From assembly GCF_003952465.1 (NCBI RefSeq), contig NZ_CP034448.1, positions 124,001 through 188,000 on the forward strand: DNA of 64,000 nucleotides, in the 5' to 3' direction. Within the stretch, counting starts at the first letter, position 1. The number at the start of each line of letters is the position of its first letter. This document shows, piece by piece, positions 34,705 through 44,245 of the stretch. A program made the translations under genes and the position numbers. This stretch comes from Mesorhizobium sp. M1B.F.Ca.ET.045.04.1.1 (GTDB lineage: Bacteria; Pseudomonadota; Alphaproteobacteria; Rhizobiales; Rhizobiaceae). The notes under the pieces are model-generated. The model worked only from the letters and a program-made list of their open reading frames with translations, did not search any database and had not been told where the DNA came from.

Positions 34705-35625
34705 TCATTGGTCACCACTCCGGGGATCGAGCGCGTCGCGCAAACCGTCGCCGAGCAGGTTGAAGCCGAGACTGACGATGAGGATGGCGGCGCCTGGTGC
34801 CGCGGCCACCCACCACTGGTCGAGGATGAAGCGGCGGCCGGACGCGATCATCGCGCCCCATTCGGGCAGCGGCGGCTGCGCGCCGAGGCCGAGGAAGCCG
34901 AGGCCGGCGGCGGTGAGGATGATGCCCGCCATATCGAGCGTCACCCGGATGATCAGCGAGGAGATGCAAAGCGGCATGATGTGGCGCAGCACGATACGGA
35001 AGGGCGAGGCGCCCATCAGTTGCACGGCTTTGATGTAGTCGGAGTTGCGCACCGTCAGCGTCTCGGCCCGCGCGATGCGCGCATATGGCGGCCAGGAGGT
35101 GATGGCGATCGCCAGCACCGCGTTCTCGATGCCGGGGCCAAGCGCCGCCACGAAGGCCAGCGCCAGCACCAGCTTCGGGAAGGCGAGAAAAATGTCGGTG
35201 ATGCGCATCAGGATAGCGTCGGTCCAGCCGCCGGCATAGCCGGCGACAGTGCCGACGAGCAAACCTATCGGAGCCGCAATGATGGCGACGAGGATGACGA
35301 CGTAGAGCGTCCAGCGCGAGCCGTAGACGATGCGCGAATAGATGTCGCGGCCAAGGTCGTCGGTGCCGAACCAGTGCGCGGCGCCCGGCGGCAGCAAGCG
35401 GGCATTCTTCAGGTCACCCACGGTCGGCGAATAGGGCGCCAGCACATCGGCAAAGGCGGCAACCGCCACCAGCGCGAGTATGATCAGCAGGCCGACAAGG
35501 GCCAGCCGGTTGGCTGAAAAACGCCGCCACGCGACATAGGCCCGGCCGAGCCTTGCCTGCATGCGCGATGCCGGCCGCTCGCTGAGCAGCCATTCGCGCC
35601 TGGATAAAGCTGTTTCCGCGCTCAT
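34705..35625 (-). CDS. Peptide ABC transporter permease (OppC/DppC type)
   Basis: A 306-residue inner-membrane permease. It has an N-terminal OppC-like segment and a first helix (LALVGLLIILALVAVAAFAD). HWFGTDDLGRDIYSRIVYGS is the hallmark of the family. Further helices follow, and the EAA-type loop is RAETLTVRNSDYIKAVQLMG with SPFRIVLRHIMP. The ATG at 35625 overlaps the upstream permease stop by ATGA. Substrate specificity is set by the binding protein at 36708-38339 and cannot be read from the permease. Confidence 0.93.
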   Translation of the reverse strand: MSAETALSRREWLLSERPASRMQARLGRAYVAWRRFSANRLALVGLLIILALVAVAAFADVLAPYSPTVGDLKNARLLPPGAAHWFGTDDLGRDIYSRIVYGSRWTLYVVILVAIIAAPIGLLVGTVAGYAGGWTDAILMRITDIFLAFPKLVLALAFVAALGPGIENAVLAIAITSWPPYARIARAETLTVRNSDYIKAVQLMGASPFRIVLRHIMPLCISSLIIRVTLDMAGIILTAAGLGFLGLGAQPPLPEWGAMIASGRRFILDQWWVAAAPGAAILIVSLGFNLLGDGLRDALDPRSGDQ

Positions 35626-36689
35626 CCGGCCTTGGTCCTCGGGTCGAGCAGCTGGTAGAGCAAATCGGACAGAAGGTTGATGCCGATGAACACCGAGCCG
35701 ATGATGATGGTGCCGCCGAGCACCGCATTCATGTCGGCATTCTGCAACGAGTTGGTGATGTAGAGCCCGATGCCCGGCCAGGAGAAGACGGTTTCGGTCA
35801 GCACCGAGCCTTCGAGCAGGCTGGCATAGGACAGCGCGATCACCGTCACCATCGGCACCGCGGCGTTGCGCAGCGCATGGCCCCAGATGATGCGCGTTTC
35901 CGACAGGCCCTTGGCGCGCGCGGCGACGATGTATTCCTGCGCCATCTCGTTCAGCATGAAGGAGCGCGTCATGCGGCTGATATAGGCGAGCGCGAAGTAG
36001 CCGAGCAGCGAAGCCGGCAGGATGATGTGGCGGTAGGCGTCGTAGAAGACGTCCCACTGCCCCTGCATCGCTGCGTCGAGGAGATAGAAGCCGGTGATCG
36101 GCGTGAAAGTGTATTCGTAGACGACGTCGAGCCGCGCCGGGAAGGCGACCCATTGCAGCTTGGCGTAGAACAGCACGAGCCCGAGAAGCCCGAGCCAGAA
36201 GATCGGCACGGAATAGCCGATCAGGCCGATGATGCGCACGATCTGGTCGATGAGGCTGCCGCGCCGCACCGCCGCCAGCACACCGAGCGGCACGCCGATG
36301 ACGGCGCCGATAATCGTGCCCAGCGTTGCGAGCTCGATCGTCGCCGGGAAGACGCGGCGGATGTCGGACATCACCGGATTGGTGGTCAGCACCGAGGTGC
36401 CGAAATCGCCGCGAAGCGCGCTTTTCACATAGATGTAGAACTGTTCGATCAGCGGCAGGTCGAGCCCCATCTCGCGGCGCGTGCGCTCGACGACGGCGGT
36501 CGGCGCCCGGTCGCCAAGCACGGCCAGCACCGGATCGATCGGGATGACGCGGCCGATGAAGAAGGTCACCGCGAGAAGACCGAGATAGGTCGTCACCGCG
36601 ATGACCAGGAAGCGGCCGATCGATGATAAAATGGCCACGGCGCGGGCGCTGCCGCGCCCGGCCGCCGCCTGGTTTTCAGCTATGCTCAC
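35622..36689 (-). CDS. Peptide ABC transporter permease (OppB/DppB type)
   Basis: A 355-residue permease with the OppB-type N-terminal helix (ITTYL region, residues about 25-50) and RREMGLDLPLIEQFYIYVKS. The helices continue through YSVPIFWLGLLGLVLFYAKL. The ABC loop is [20 protein letters not shown] with ALRNAAVPMVTV, and the protein ends in LLYQLLDPRTKAG. The start is a GTG at 36689, 18 bases after the binding-protein stop. An insert between helices (residues about 200-240, VVYEYTFTPITGFYLLDA) is longer than in E. coli DppB. Confidence 0.92.
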   Translation of the reverse strand: MSIAENQAAAGRGSARAVAILSSIGRFLVIAVTTYLGLLAVTFFIGRVIPIDPVLAVLGDRAPTAVVERTRREMGLDLPLIEQFYIYVKSALRGDFGTSVLTTNPVMSDIRRVFPATIELATLGTIIGAVIGVPLGVLAAVRRGSLIDQIVRIIGLIGYSVPIFWLGLLGLVLFYAKLQWVAFPARLDVVYEYTFTPITGFYLLDAAMQGQWDVFYDAYRHIILPASLLGYFALAYISRMTRSFMLNEMAQEYIVAARAKGLSETRIIWGHALRNAAVPMVTVIALSYASLLEGSVLTETVFSWPGIGLYITNSLQNADMNAVLGGTIIIGSVFIGINLLSDLLYQLLDPRTKAG

Positions 36690-36707
36690 GCGGCGCGTCC
36701 GAAAACG

Positions 36708-38339
36708 CTATTCCTTCGAGACCGGCCCGACGAAGTTGGTGTCGAAGCTCGGTCCGAGCGCGAAGCCCTTGAGGTTCTTGCGCAGGCCGGCCACTTCGAG
36801 CTGCTGGTTGATGACGACGAAGGGGCTGGTGTCGAGGATCTTCTTCTGCAGATCCTTGTACATGTCGGCGCGCTTGGCCGAATCCTTTTCCAGCAGCGCC
36901 GCCTCGGTCTGCTTGGTCAGGTCCGGAATGTCCCAGGCATTGCGCCAGGCCAGGGTCTTGATCTTGGCGGCATCGGAATTGTCCGGGTTCGAAGCAAAGG
37001 TCTGGGCATTGGAGTTCGGATCGAAATAGTCCTGGCCCCAGTTGCCGATATAGATATCGTGGTTGCGGGCGCGGTACTTGGTCAGCGTCTGCTTGCCGTC
37101 GCCGGGGATGATCTCCAGCTTGATGCCGGCCTGGCCGAGCGTCTGCTGGATCGATTCCGCCATGCCGGTGGTGGGCTGGCCGGTGCGCACGTCCATGGTC
37201 ACGCTGAAGCCGTCCGCGAGGCCGGCCTTGGCGAGCAGTTCCTTGGCCTTGGCGACGTCAAGCTTGAACGGGTTGTCGTCGATCGCGCCGAGGTCGCCCT
37301 TGGGCAGGAAGGACTGGTGGATCTCGCCGATGCCCTTGAGGATGGTCGAGCCCAGCGCGTCATAGTCGACCAGGTATTTGAACGCCTGCCTGACCTCCGG
37401 CTTGGCGAGGTTGGCGTTCTTCTGGTTGAGGCTGATGTAATAGACCGTGCCCTTCGGCGCGCTGGTGGTGGTGAGATCGGCGTTCTTGGCGATGGCGTCG
37501 AGGTCGTTCGGCTCGAGGTTGCGGGCGACGTCGATGTCGCCGGCTTCCAACGCCAGACGCTGCGCCGAACTTTCCTTCATGTAGCGGTAGATGACGCGGG
37601 CGAGCTTCGCCTTTTCGCCGTTATAATTGTCGTTGCGTTCCAGAACGACGACTTCATTGGCGCGCCATTCGCGCAGCTTGTACTGGCCCGAGCCGGCATA
37701 GCCGGTCTTCAGCCAGGCGTTGCCGAAGTCGTTGTCCCATTTGTAGTCGGCGCTCGGCGTGACGGCGGCGACATGTTCCTTGACCAGCTTGCCGTCGACG
37801 ACCGAAGCGACGGTGGCCGACAGGCAGTTCAGCACGAAGCTCGGCGCGTAGGCCTTGTCGACGACGAATTGGAAAGTCGTGTCGTCGACCGCCTTGGCCT
37901 TCTCGGTGACGTTGTCGCCGCTGATGCCCAACTGGTTGATGATGAAGGCCGGGCTCTTGTCGAGCTTGATGGCGCGCTCGAAGGAATAGGCGACGTCGGC
38001 CGCGGTGATCGGATTGCCGGAAGCGAACTTCATGCCGGGCTTCAGCTTGAAGGTGTAGGTCAGGCCGTCGTCAGAAACGGTCCAGCTCTCGGCAAGGTCG
38101 CCCTTCACCTTGGAGGTGTCGCTGAGGTCGAGGCGGACCAGAAGATCATAGGTGTTGCCGGTGACCTCGGCGGTCGACAGCTCGAACGCCTCGCCCGGAT
38201 CCATCGTGATGATGTCGTCGAAGGCGAAGCCTTCGACCAGCGTGTCGGCAGGCGTGACCGCAAAAGCGGGCGCGGCAAGCAGCGCAGACATCGCCACACC
38301 CGCAAGCAAGCCACGGAGAGCAAACTTTTCCAGCATCAT
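36708..38339 (-). CDS. Periplasmic peptide-binding protein of ABC importer (SBP family 5)
   Basis: A 543-residue solute-binding protein. It has a Sec signal peptide (LLAGVAMSALLAAPAFA) and the family-5 signature region LAESWTVSDDGLTYTFKLKP and GMKFASGNPITAADVAYSFE. NPFKLDVAKAKELLAKAGL follows in the C-terminal half. It is first in the operon, as expected for the most abundant component. The ligand may be peptide, opine or another small molecule. Confidence 0.92.
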   Translation of the reverse strand: MMLEKFALRGLLAGVAMSALLAAPAFAVTPADTLVEGFAFDDIITMDPGEAFELSTAEVTGNTYDLLVRLDLSDTSKVKGDLAESWTVSDDGLTYTFKLKPGMKFASGNPITAADVAYSFERAIKLDKSPAFIINQLGISGDNVTEKAKAVDDTTFQFVVDKAYAPSFVLNCLSATVASVVDGKLVKEHVAAVTPSADYKWDNDFGNAWLKTGYAGSGQYKLREWRANEVVVLERNDNYNGEKAKLARVIYRYMKESSAQRLALEAGDIDVARNLEPNDLDAIAKNADLTTTSAPKGTVYYISLNQKNANLAKPEVRQAFKYLVDYDALGSTILKGIGEIHQSFLPKGDLGAIDDNPFKLDVAKAKELLAKAGLADGFSVTMDVRTGQPTTGMAESIQQTLGQAGIKLEIIPGDGKQTLTKYRARNHDIYIGNWGQDYFDPNSNAQTFASNPDNSDAAKIKTLAWRNAWDIPDLTKQTEAALLEKDSAKRADMYKDLQKKILDTSPFVVINQQLEVAGLRKNLKGFALGPSFDTNFVGPVSKE

Positions 38340-38608
38340 GATGATCGTTCCCTGTTTTGTTGACCTGAGTTCCCGGCTCAGGGCTGCATTATTCTTCTCG
38401 AAGCCGACGGCGGCTCGGACCGCTTACCGTCGTGGTTTTTGTCCAGTTGGTCAACACCCTATTCGGCGGCGTTCGAACCAGCAACGCGCATTTTGCGAAA
38501 CAGCTTATTGGGCCAGAACCGGCCGCCGCGAGTCGACCCATGCACCGGCTAATCGAAGGCTCCAATCGGGAAAAATCTGGCTAACTTTCGACGCCTGGAA
38601 GTCGCCCG

Positions 38609-39862
38609 TCATTTCACCTGCGCAACCAGGCTCGCGTCGGGAAAGCAGGTCGCGGCCTTGCCGTTCTTCGACTGCCAGGTGCCGATCGAGCGACGCGTCT
38701 TGAAACCGGGCAGGCCATCGGCGCTGCCGACATCATAGCCCTTCGCCTCCAGCGCCCGCTGGAGCGATGCGATATCGGACCGGTGGAGATCGCCGACCGG
38801 GCCCCAGTCGCCGGCAAAGGTGGCGTCGCCCTTGGCGATGCGGTCGGCGGCGTGGCCGATGAACAGCGCATAGAGGTCGCTGGTGTTATACTCCTTCAGA
38901 ACATAGAAGTTCGGCGTAACGAGGAAGGCCGGGCCGCTGCGCCCGGCCGGCATCAGAAGGAAGCCCTCGGCTTTCAGCTCGCTCGCCTGGAACGCCTTGC
39001 CGTCCGCGCGCCTGACGCCCATCGCCACCCAGTCGGAAATCTTCTTGCCCTGATCGGGTCCTTCGAGCGAGCAGGAGACGTTGGCCGGCGCGATCACCTC
39101 GGTCCCCCAGCCGCGCCCCCTCACCCAGCCGTAGTGGACAAGGTAATTGGCGATCGAGGCGAGCACGTCCGGCGTCGAATTCCAGATGTCGGGCCGGCCG
39201 TCGCCGTCGAAATCGACGGCATGCTTGAGGAAAGACGTCGGCATGAATTGCGGCTGGCCGAGCGCGCCGGCCCAGGACGACTTCATCGCGTTGACCGGGG
39301 CGAGCCCGCGCTCGACGAGCTCGAGCGCCGCCAGCACCTCCGTGCGGAAGAAATCCTTCTTGGTCGACATGAACGCCTTGGTGCCCAGCACCTCGAAGGC
39401 GTCGTAAGGCATCCTGGCCGCGCCGAAGCCGGTCTCGCGACCCCAGATCGCCAGCACGATCTCGCCAGGCACGCCGTAACGCTTCTCGATCAGCCCGAGC
39501 ACTCTTGCGTTGCTGCTCTCGCGCGACCGTCCGCCGGCGGTGACGGGGCGAATGATCTTCTCGGCGAAATAGTTGGCGGGCGGACCGAACTCGGCCTGAT
39601 GCTGTTTTTCAGGCGTCGTCGGCTTCTTGCCGGGCATGACGAGGTCCGGCAATTTCAGGTTCGGCTTCACGCCGATGAAGGCGGCGTCGAAGGTTTTTTT
39701 GGAGATGCCCTTGGCCTGCGCCTCGGGCCAGAGGTCGTTTTGCAGCCAGGCCTGGAACTGGTCGTCGATGGGGGCGGCGCGGGAGGGGGTCGAAACGCCC
39801 AACGCCATAGCGATTACAACGAAGATCGTGACGGCCAATCCATAGAAGCCGCGTTCCTTCAC
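38609..39862 (-). CDS. Lytic murein transglycosylase (MltB family) with peptidoglycan-binding domain
   Basis: Cleaves peptidoglycan glycan strands to 1,6-anhydro products in the periplasm. The product of about 417 residues has an N-terminal hydrophobic signal (YGLAVTIFVVIAMALGVSTP). The catalytic domain has Glu in AIWGRETGFG, then LGQPQFMPTSFLKHAVDFDG. A C-terminal peptidoglycan-binding domain has SLQRALEAKGYDVGSADGLP. The start is the GTG at 39862 because the signal peptide follows directly; its ribosome-binding GAGGGGG belongs to the family A repeat. An open extension of 23 codons upstream is repeat sequence. Confidence 0.9.
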   Translation of the reverse strand: MKERGFYGLAVTIFVVIAMALGVSTPSRAAPIDDQFQAWLQNDLWPEAQAKGISKKTFDAAFIGVKPNLKLPDLVMPGKKPTTPEKQHQAEFGPPANYFAEKIIRPVTAGGRSRESSNARVLGLIEKRYGVPGEIVLAIWGRETGFGAARMPYDAFEVLGTKAFMSTKKDFFRTEVLAALELVERGLAPVNAMKSSWAGALGQPQFMPTSFLKHAVDFDGDGRPDIWNSTPDVLASIANYLVHYGWVRGRGWGTEVIAPANVSCSLEGPDQGKKISDWVAMGVRRADGKAFQASELKAEGFLLMPAGRSGPAFLVTPNFYVLKEYNTSDLYALFIGHAADRIAKGDATFAGDWGPVGDLHRSDIASLQRALEAKGYDVGSADGLPGFKTRRSIGTWQSKNGKAATCFPDASLVAQVK

Positions 39863-40018
39863 ACCCCCTCTGTCCTGCCGGACATCTCCCCCGCCAGGGG
39901 GGAGATCAGATGACGCGCAGGCTTTCGCCAATCACCAACGCCGCAGGATGACGCAGGGCGCCAAAACAGCCAATCTCCCCCCTTGCGGGGGAGATGTCCG
40001 GCAGGACAGAGGGGGGTG
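39860..40018. repeat. Large inverted-repeat intergenic element, family A copy 2 (RIME-like)
   Basis: About 159 bases with inverted arms CACACCCCCTCTGTCCTGCC and its near complement GGCAGGACAGAGGGGGGTG. The inner arms are CATCTCCCCCG/GGGGGAGATG, and the centre GCCAATCACCAACG is shared with copy 1 at 32897-33083. Its left edge supplies the ribosome-binding site and start region of the transglycosylase gene. Confidence 0.85.
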
Positions 40019-40075
40019 GGACGGAGTGCAATCGCTTCAGAAGAAGAACCCATCACAAGCCCCCTCCCCACTCCC

Positions 40076-40681
40076 TCAAAACGCCGTCCTCGATCGCAGC
40101 GCGGCGGCCAGCGTGCCTTCGTCGAGATAGTCGAGCTCGCCGCCGACCGGCACGCCATGCGCGAGTCTGGTCACCTTGATGTCGAGGCCCGAGAGCTGGT
40201 CGGTCAGGTAGTGCGCCGTGGTCTGGCCCTCGACGGTGGCGTTGACGGCGAGGATCACTTCCTTCACCTCGCCGCCGGCCACACGGTCGACCAGCGAGCG
40301 GATGTTGAGCTGGTCGGGGCCGATGCCGTCGAGCGGCGACAGCGTGCCGCCGAGCACGTGGTAGCGCACGTTCATGGCGGCGGCGCGCTCCAGCGCCCAG
40401 AGGTCGGAGACGTCCTCGACGACGATCAGGGTGCCGGCGTCGCGGCGCGGGTCGGTGCAGATCATGCAAGGGTCGGAGGTGTCGACATTGCCGCAGGTCG
40501 AGCAGATGCGCACCTTGTCGACAGCCTCGCCCATGGCGGCGGCCAAAGGTTCGAGCAACTGCTCCTTCTTCTTGATGAGATGGAGGGCCGCGCGCCTGGC
40601 CGAACGCGGCCCGAGCCCCGGCACCTTGGCCAGGAGCTGGATCAGGCGTTCGATCTCTGGACCGGCGATTCGTTTCGACAT
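40076..40681 (-). CDS. recR: Recombination protein RecR
   Basis: DNA repair protein that loads RecA with RecF/RecO. The 201-residue product has the helix-hairpin-helix [20 protein letters not shown], the four-Cys zinc finger [16 protein letters not shown] (residues about 60-75) and a TOPRIM domain ([36 protein letters not shown]). In most bacteria recR follows dnaX and ybaB; here sleB has been inserted between ybaB and recR. Confidence 0.96.
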   Translation of the reverse strand: MSKRIAGPEIERLIQLLAKVPGLGPRSARRAALHLIKKKEQLLEPLAAAMGEAVDKVRICSTCGNVDTSDPCMICTDPRRDAGTLIVVEDVSDLWALERAAAMNVRYHVLGGTLSPLDGIGPDQLNIRSLVDRVAGGEVKEVILAVNATVEGQTTAHYLTDQLSGLDIKVTRLAHGVPVGGELDYLDEGTLAAALRSRTAF

Positions 40682-40726
40682 CGCCTTGATCTAGGATTTT
40701 TCCGGGCGGTTTGGAACAGCCGCAAT

Positions 40727-40768
40727 GACACAAGGCCCGCCCATGCTGCCATGGCGGGCCTTTGTGTC
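40727..40768. terminator. Long inverted repeat downstream of sleB (terminator-like)
   Basis: GACACAA-GGCCCGCC-CATG and CATGGCGGGCCTTTGTGTC form a strong hairpin of about 17 pairs, 15 bases past the sleB stop and 46 bases upstream of recR. There is no clean T run in either direction, so it may act as an mRNA 3' end stabiliser as well as, or instead of, a terminator. Confidence 0.6.
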
Positions 40769-40782
40769 GGATGCCGTTGGCC

Positions 40783-41775
40783 TCAGTAGGCTTCGAGCGG
40801 CCGGTTCTGGCTCACGATCAGCGCGCCGATGGCGTCGGTGTTCTCAGGTGTCGACTGGAAACCCATCGCCGCTTCCTGCGGCGCGCTTGGAACGGAGGTG
40901 ACGTACCGGCCCTTCAACGTGCCGCCGAAACGCGACGCGTCCGGCTCCTCCATCGGTTCCTGCATCGCCACCACGATCGGCTTCGCCGTGACTCGGCCGG
41001 ACTTCTGCGCCGGCGCGGCGGAAGCCGTCATATAGGTCTGCTCGGCGGGGGCGGTTGCAGGCTCACCCATCCGCGCCGGTGCGGCAGCAGCGGTCATAGC
41101 GGCCTGCTTGGCCGGATCGGCATGGACAATCGTCTTGACCACCGGCTCGGCGGAAGCGACGAGCACCGGAGCGGCAGGGTCGGTCTTCTGCGACTTGCCG
41201 GAGGCCATGGCGACCACGGGCTCATCCGGCAGCGGCTGCCAGTTGCGGCCGCGCTTCTCATAGAAGGCGTTGCCGCCGGCAACCATCGTGTAATGCATGT
41301 TGTTGTAAGGGAAGCGCAGGCCGGCGGTGTGGAAATACATCGTGTTCTTGAGCTTGGCCTTGCGCTCGCCCTTGAGCACCGCCTCGGCGGCCTCCTCGAC
41401 GTCGGGCAGCGCCCTCGAATTCATCGGCCGGGTCAGCACGCCGGGAGCGAACTGACCCCTCTCGCCGACGACCTCGCAGATGGTGCTGCCGTGCTGGCCC
41501 GAGCGCAGCCGGTTCATCACGACCGTGCCGACGGCGATCATGCCGTCGCGGCTCGATCGGTTGGACTCGAAGAACATAGCCCTTTGCAGGCACTCCTTGT
41601 CCTTCATCGTGTATTTGTAGGAACGCGAACTGAGGAAGCTCGGCGTGACGGCGTCGGCCAGGCTCGCCACCGACATGCCATGTGAAGCGGTCTGGCTGCA
41701 GCCGGCCAGGAACAAGGGGGAAGCGGCGATGCCGATAAGCAGCAGCGGCGTCTTCCATCGCGTCGCGATCAACAA
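40783..41775 (-). CDS. Cell wall hydrolase, SleB/Hydrolase_2 family lipoprotein
   Basis: A 330-residue predicted peptidoglycan hydrolase. A lipoprotein signal is visible (LLLIGIAASPLFLAGCSQ, lipobox LAGC). The SleB-type domain spans about residues 55-160 (ECLQRAMFFESNRSSRDGMI, with its catalytic Glu, and GTVVMNRLRSGQHGSTICEV). The C-terminal half is Ala/Pro-rich without a recognised domain. The start is a TTG at 41775 with GAGG 6 bases upstream; the codon after it is also TTG. The gap of about 210 bases to ybaB on the upstream side indicates its own promoter; a -10-like CTATAT is present at about 41933-41938 without a clear -35. Confidence 0.85.
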   Translation of the reverse strand: MLIATRWKTPLLLIGIAASPLFLAGCSQTASHGMSVASLADAVTPSFLSSRSYKYTMKDKECLQRAMFFESNRSSRDGMIAVGTVVMNRLRSGQHGSTICEVVGERGQFAPGVLTRPMNSRALPDVEEAAEAVLKGERKAKLKNTMYFHTAGLRFPYNNMHYTMVAGGNAFYEKRGRNWQPLPDEPVVAMASGKSQKTDPAAPVLVASAEPVVKTIVHADPAKQAAMTAAAAPARMGEPATAPAEQTYMTASAAPAQKSGRVTAKPIVVAMQEPMEEPDASRFGGTLKGRYVTSVPSAPQEAAMGFQSTPENTDAIGALIVSQNRPLEAY

Positions 41776-41989
41776 AAAAGCCTCATTTCCAGATGCCAGC
41801 CCGCCCCGAGATGTGGCAAGAATGAGACTCTTTCAGGCAAAAAGATGGCTAGATGGTTAGCAACCTCTGGACTTGGGTAAAACTTTATGAATGTCGCGAA
41901 ATGAACCTGTGAGCATTGCCGGCAAAATGGTTAATATAGCGGCCCGAGCTCGATTTTCGTTCATAATCAATTAACTGGCGGCAGCCGCC

Positions 41990-42313
41990 TCAGAACGGCA
42001 ATTTCATTCCGGGTGGTATAGGCAGACCTGCCGTCAGCGCCTTGGTCTTTTCCTGCATAACCTGCTCGACCTTATTTTTGGCGTCATTGTGAGCGGCCAA
42101 AAGCAGGTCCTCGAGGATCTCGACCTCGTCGTCCTTGAGCAGCGACGGATCGATCTTCAGCGCCTTCATTTCGAACTTGCCGGTCAGCGTCACGCTGACC
42201 AGTCCGCCACCCGCCTGTCCGGTGGCTTCCAGCGTGGCGATCTCGTCCTGCATGGCCTGGAACTTGGCCTGCATTTCCTTCGCCTTGCCCATCAGGCCGA
42301 GAAGATCTTTCAT
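41990..42313 (-). CDS. YbaB/EbfC nucleoid-associated protein
   Basis: DNA-binding protein of 107 residues ([20 protein letters not shown] at the N-terminus, [20 protein letters not shown] in the middle, ending [12 protein letters not shown]). The family forms dimers with a tweezer shape and binds DNA without strong sequence preference. It starts 21 bases after the dnaX stop, the usual dnaX-ybaB arrangement. Confidence 0.95.
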   Translation of the reverse strand: MKDLLGLMGKAKEMQAKFQAMQDEIATLEATGQAGGGLVSVTLTGKFEMKALKIDPSLLKDDEVEILEDLLLAAHNDAKNKVEQVMQEKTKALTAGLPIPPGMKLPF

Positions 42314-42334
42314 TGCAAACGTCCTCTTATTTCT

Positions 42335-44146
42335 TCAAATCTCGTCGTCGTCGGCGGCCGGCTCGACCGGCAGGTTAGCCCCGGTCTCTTCCACGTCCGG
42401 CACATCCGGAATGCGCACGTCGATGATCTTGGCGCCGGGAAAGCGGGCGAGAATGGCGGCGACCGTCGGGTCGCTCCTGGCATCGGAGAAGGCGTTCTCG
42501 CGCTTCGTCGTCTCCATTTCGGCCAGCGTCTGGCCGCCTTCCTCCTTCGACAGCGAGACCAGCCAGTTGCGGCCGGTCCAGGCGCGCAGCTTCGCGGTCA
42601 GGTCGTTGAGCAGCATCTTCGGCGCATCGTCGGTCAGGGTGACGTCGATGCGGCCAGGCTCGATACGCACGGGCCTTACGCAACGTTTCACGAGCACCTT
42701 GAAGGCCATGTCGCGATTGGCGTCGGCAAGTGCAACAATGTCGGCCAGCGATTTGACCGGCACGACGGGAGTTTCAACGACCGGCTCCGGCGCCGGAGCG
42801 AAGGTCGCGGGCACGGGCTGCGCCTCGACCAGGCGCATCGTCTGCGCGCCGCCGGTGGAGGTCGGCATCCGGGCCTGCGCCACGGCACTTGCGCCGCCGC
42901 CATTGCCGGCGGGCGCTCCGTTGGCGCGCGGCGCGCCATTCGGCACGGTTGCCGCGCCTTCCAGCGATTTCAGCGCCTCGTCCAGCGTCGGCAGGTCGGC
43001 GGCGTGCGCCAGCCGGATCAGCACCATCTCGCCGGCGCTGACCGGACGGTTGGAGGACTGCACCTCGGGAATGCCCTTGAGCAGCATCTGCCAGGTTCGC
43101 GACAGCACGCGCACCGACAGCGCGCTCGCGAACTCGGCACCGCGCCGGCGTTCGTCCTCGGAGAGCGAAGCGTCGTCTGCCGCGGCCGGCACGAAACGCA
43201 GCCGGGTGACGAGGTGATTGAATTCGGCAAGATCGGTGAGCACGGCGGCTGGATCGGCGCCGGTGTCGTATTGCGCGCGGAACTCGGCCAAGGCCGCCGC
43301 GACATCGCCCTTCATGACATGCTCGAACAGGTCGATGATGCGGGCACGGTCGGCAAGCCCCAGCATGGCGCGCACCGCCTCGGCACTGACCGTGCCGCTG
43401 CCATGGGCGATCGCCTGGTCGAGGATGGAGAGCGAATCGCGCGCCGAGCCTTCGGCCGCGCGAGCGATCATCGCCAGGGCCTCGTCGTCGACGGAAATGC
43501 CCTCCTTGGCGGCAATCGAGGAAAGATGCGCGACCAGCGCGCCGGCGTCGATGCGCCTCAGATCGAAGCGCTGGCAACGCGACAGGACCGTGATCGGCAC
43601 CTTGCGGATCTCGGTGGTGGCGAAGATGAATTTGACGTGCGGCGGCGGCTCTTCCAGCGTCTTCAACAGGCCGTTGAAGGCCTGGGTGGAGAGCATGTGC
43701 ACTTCGTCGATGATGTAGACTTTGTAGCGGGCCGAGACCGGCGCATAGCGCACGCGGTCGATGATGTCCCTGATGTCATCGATGCCGGTGTGGGAGGCGG
43801 CGTCCATCTCGATGACGTCGACATGGCGGCCTTCCATGATCGCCTGGCAATGCTCGCCTGGGACCGACAGGTCGACCGAGGGCTGGTCGACGGTCGCGGT
43901 CTTGTAGTTGAGCGCCCGTGCCAGAATGCGCGCGGTCGTCGTCTTGCCGACACCGCGCACGCCGGTCAGCATCCAGGCCTGGGCGATGCGGCCGGTGGCG
44001 AAGGCGTTGGTCAGCGTGCGGACCATCGGCTCCTGGCCGATCAGCTCGGAGAAATTCGAGGGGCGATATTTGCGCGCCAGCACGCGATAGGCGCCGGCCT
44101 TTTCCGTCTCCGGATTTTTTGGCCCCAAATTTCCGGCTTCGCTCAT
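42335..44146 (-). CDS. dnaX: DNA polymerase III subunits gamma/tau
   Basis: Clamp-loader ATPase of 603 residues. Its N-terminus is YRVLARKYRPSNFSELIGQE, the Walker A GVRGVGKTTTARILA is near residue 63, DEVHMLSTQAFNGLLKTLEE follows and the sensor is VLSRCQRFDLRRI. The N-terminal ATPase region is followed by an Ala/Pro-rich linker (about residues 390-450) and the tau-specific C-terminal domain. The region normally holding zinc-binding cysteines has only part of the usual set (CQAIMEGRHVD). I see no A-rich slippery site for a programmed frameshift, so any short gamma form would need another mechanism. The SRP RNA gene lies 100 bases upstream. Confidence 0.95.
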   Translation of the reverse strand: MSEAGNLGPKNPETEKAGAYRVLARKYRPSNFSELIGQEPMVRTLTNAFATGRIAQAWMLTGVRGVGKTTTARILARALNYKTATVDQPSVDLSVPGEHCQAIMEGRHVDVIEMDAASHTGIDDIRDIIDRVRYAPVSARYKVYIIDEVHMLSTQAFNGLLKTLEEPPPHVKFIFATTEIRKVPITVLSRCQRFDLRRIDAGALVAHLSSIAAKEGISVDDEALAMIARAAEGSARDSLSILDQAIAHGSGTVSAEAVRAMLGLADRARIIDLFEHVMKGDVAAALAEFRAQYDTGADPAAVLTDLAEFNHLVTRLRFVPAAADDASLSEDERRRGAEFASALSVRVLSRTWQMLLKGIPEVQSSNRPVSAGEMVLIRLAHAADLPTLDEALKSLEGAATVPNGAPRANGAPAGNGGGASAVAQARMPTSTGGAQTMRLVEAQPVPATFAPAPEPVVETPVVPVKSLADIVALADANRDMAFKVLVKRCVRPVRIEPGRIDVTLTDDAPKMLLNDLTAKLRAWTGRNWLVSLSKEEGGQTLAEMETTKRENAFSDARSDPTVAAILARFPGAKIIDVRIPDVPDVEETGANLPVEPAADDDEI

Positions 44147-44245
44147 TCGCCGTCAAAAGCTCCAAGGACTGCAGGCGGCCGATTCCTGCGCATAGTCTCG
44201 CCCGCACGGCTCGGCGCCGTCAATGTCGCGGGAGAAAGGCGAAGA

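Noticed and set aside
38340..38608. Promoter with TTGACC about 100-120 bases before the peptide-binding protein gene
   Set aside because: A -35-like TTGACC is present, but there is no acceptable -10 at 16-18 bases.
42335..44146. Programmed frameshift in dnaX
   Set aside because: No A-AAA-AAG-like slippery run with a downstream stem was found at the domain border.
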